NCBI GenBank assembly: GCA_947505055.1
Contig: CANNLO010000267.1
Location: forward strand, 1 to 6,674
Direction: 5' to 3'
DNA: 6,674 nucleotides
From: Methylococcaceae bacterium
GTDB taxonomy: Bacteria > Pseudomonadota > Gammaproteobacteria > Methylococcales > Methylomonadaceae
A model generated the notes under the pieces. It was not told the origin of the DNA and searched no databases. It worked only from the letters and a program-made list of their open reading frames with translations. Below are positions 5,932 to 6,674 of the stretch, piece after piece (the first letter of the stretch is position 1; every line of letters begins with the position of its first letter). The translations under genes were made by a program, and so were the position numbers.

Positions 5932-5975
5932 TAAATTAATTTACATTTATTTTATAATTTAAGAAAACCGTATTT

Positions 5976-6674
5976 ATGAAAACAACCACAAAAACACGAA
6001 TACCTCCTTTCAGTTTTGCTTGTCTCGGAGTATTTATGATGCTCTTTTCAATAACCGGCCATGCCTTGGTGCTAAATACTACCACTCCTTCGGGGACATT
6101 CAATTGGGAAGAGATCGTCAATGGCTTTACTTTGATGGGTAACGGATCCGTCACAGTTAGTGGCTTTAACACCCATCAGTTTATATTGGACTTTATGTTA
6201 AACAACACTACAACGCCTTCAGGTACTGATGATAAAACAACACTGTACGCATTTGGTTTTGGCATAGATCCCAATGCTACCGGTGTAACATTCTCAGACT
6301 CATCGTATGCTATGACAGGGGAAACGTCTACTGGTATGAGTGATGCAGGGATGGTTACCAAGGCTGGTAGCACCAATTTTACAGGTCATCCAATAGCCAA
6401 TATTGAAGTCTGCGCCTTCAGCGAGAATAATTGTTCCGGCTTTGGCAAGCATATTGGCATTGCTGCAGGCAACTTTGATGCCTTTAGGCTTACTCTTGAT
6501 GGTACGTGGGGCAGGGAAGTGACATTAAATCCTATTGCAGTGGAATATAAGGCTGGCAGTGTAGTAGCTGTTGCCACTGACCCTACTCCTCTTGTTCGCG
6601 CACCTATTCCTGCCCCTCCTATTTCTGTACCAGAGCCACAAAGCTTGATACTACTGGGCATGGCTCTAATCGTC
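5976..6674 (+). CDS. PEP-CTERM surface protein, 'cistern'-like, 3'-truncated by window edge
   Basis: 233 residues are visible with no stop before the window end. The frame is closed upstream by TAA at 5955-5957, and ATG 5976 gives a complete signal peptide: basic MKTTTKTR, hydrophobic core to about residue 27, and GHA cleavage site at 28-30. No clear ribosome site precedes it. An internal ATG at 6036 has GGAG in front but would cut away the signal peptide. The mature part has GFGIDPNATGVTFSD (94-108) and IEVCAFSENNCSG (143-155) with cysteines 146/153. This layout (a 'DPN..G' strand, then a C-x6-C loop late in the domain) resembles PEP-CTERM proteins of the cistern type as remembered. A proline-rich linker (about 202-216) leads to VPEPQSLILLGMALIV (218-233), cut inside the sorting helix. 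Oddity: the octapeptide NTTTPSGT occurs twice (34-41 and 77-84) with different codons. It is expected to be exosortase-processed; the family name is less certain than the PEP-CTERM call. Confidence 0.85.
   Translation, partial: MKTTTKTRIPPFSFACLGVFMMLFSITGHALVLNTTTPSGTFNWEEIVNGFTLMGNGSVTVSGFNTHQFILDFMLNNTTTPSGTDDKTTLYAFGFGIDPNATGVTFSDSSYAMTGETSTGMSDAGMVTKAGSTNFTGHPIANIEVCAFSENNCSGFGKHIGIAAGNFDAFRLTLDGTWGREVTLNPIAVEYKAGSVVAVATDPTPLVRAPIPAPPISVPEPQSLILLGMALIV

Larger units (their letters stand above)
5450..5975. other. intergenic region between second and third PEP-CTERM genes
   Basis: About 525 nt. It holds the hairpin at 5492-5519, a possible 56-aa membrane peptide (5555-5725), a short stem (GAGCCG 5686-5691 with CGGCTC 5707-5712), a longer-range inverted repeat TGATGCT/AGCATCA (5823-5829 with 5858-5864), and a weak sigma-54-like element at 5917-5931. 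No full 17-bp dyad was found here. The best partial match is GGCAATGTTAACTGACA at 5551-5567, which has a perfect TGACA half but a poor other half. Confidence 0.55.

Noticed and set aside
6025..6038. Internal start (GGAG then ATG 6036) in the third PEP-CTERM gene
   Set aside because: It would remove the basic n-region and most of the hydrophobic core, leaving no usable signal peptide. The GGAG is explained by Gly-Val codons.

Overview
This window looks like chromosome from an AT-rich Gram-negative proteobacterium that runs a PEP-CTERM/exosortase surface-protein system. A gammaproteobacterial methanotroph (Methylococcales-like) is a plausible host, but that is a guess from the combination of PEP-CTERM proteins, sigma-54 promoters and base composition. 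All supported genes are on the + strand.

Layout: (1) 1-1737 holds the 3' part of a ThiF/MoeB/HesA-type E1-like adenylyltransferase gene, followed 30 nt later by a divergent nitroreductase-family gene. The two are probably co-transcribed; related proteins are known as single fused chains. (2) 1738-2443 is AT-rich and largely gene-free. It contains a long imperfect hairpin, two short dubious open stretches, and the control region of the next gene. (3) 2444-3289 encodes a 281-residue exported PEP-CTERM protein ending at a strong intrinsic terminator. (4) 3383-4273 is a long non-coding control region. It contains a diverged direct duplication with a nearly identical core of about 130 bp, and the downstream copy carries an intact sigma-54-type promoter. 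(5) 4274-5449 encodes a 391-residue PEP-CTERM protein followed by a hairpin. (6) 5450-5975 contains a possible 56-aa membrane peptide and a weak promoter-like element. (7) 5976-6674 is a third PEP-CTERM protein, resembling the 'cistern' type, cut by the window edge inside its sorting helix.

The most interesting signal is regulatory. The first two PEP-CTERM genes have unrelated upstream DNA, yet both carry a GG-N10-GC sigma-54 (-24/-12) element 48-60 nt before the start codon. Both also carry a 17-bp dyad TGTMA-N7-TKACA about 75-85 bp upstream of that element. The dyad occurs five times in the non-coding DNA: once before the first gene and four times before the second. This is the expected architecture of a sigma-54 promoter with an enhancer-binding activator. 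It fits the established association of PEP-CTERM systems with RpoN and the PrsK/PrsR two-component system. In the upstream duplicated copy the promoter is broken by a 5-bp insertion and a G-to-T change in the -12 GC, while the activator dyads remain. No exosortase, PrsK/PrsR or polysaccharide gene is in the window, so sorting and regulation must be supplied from elsewhere.
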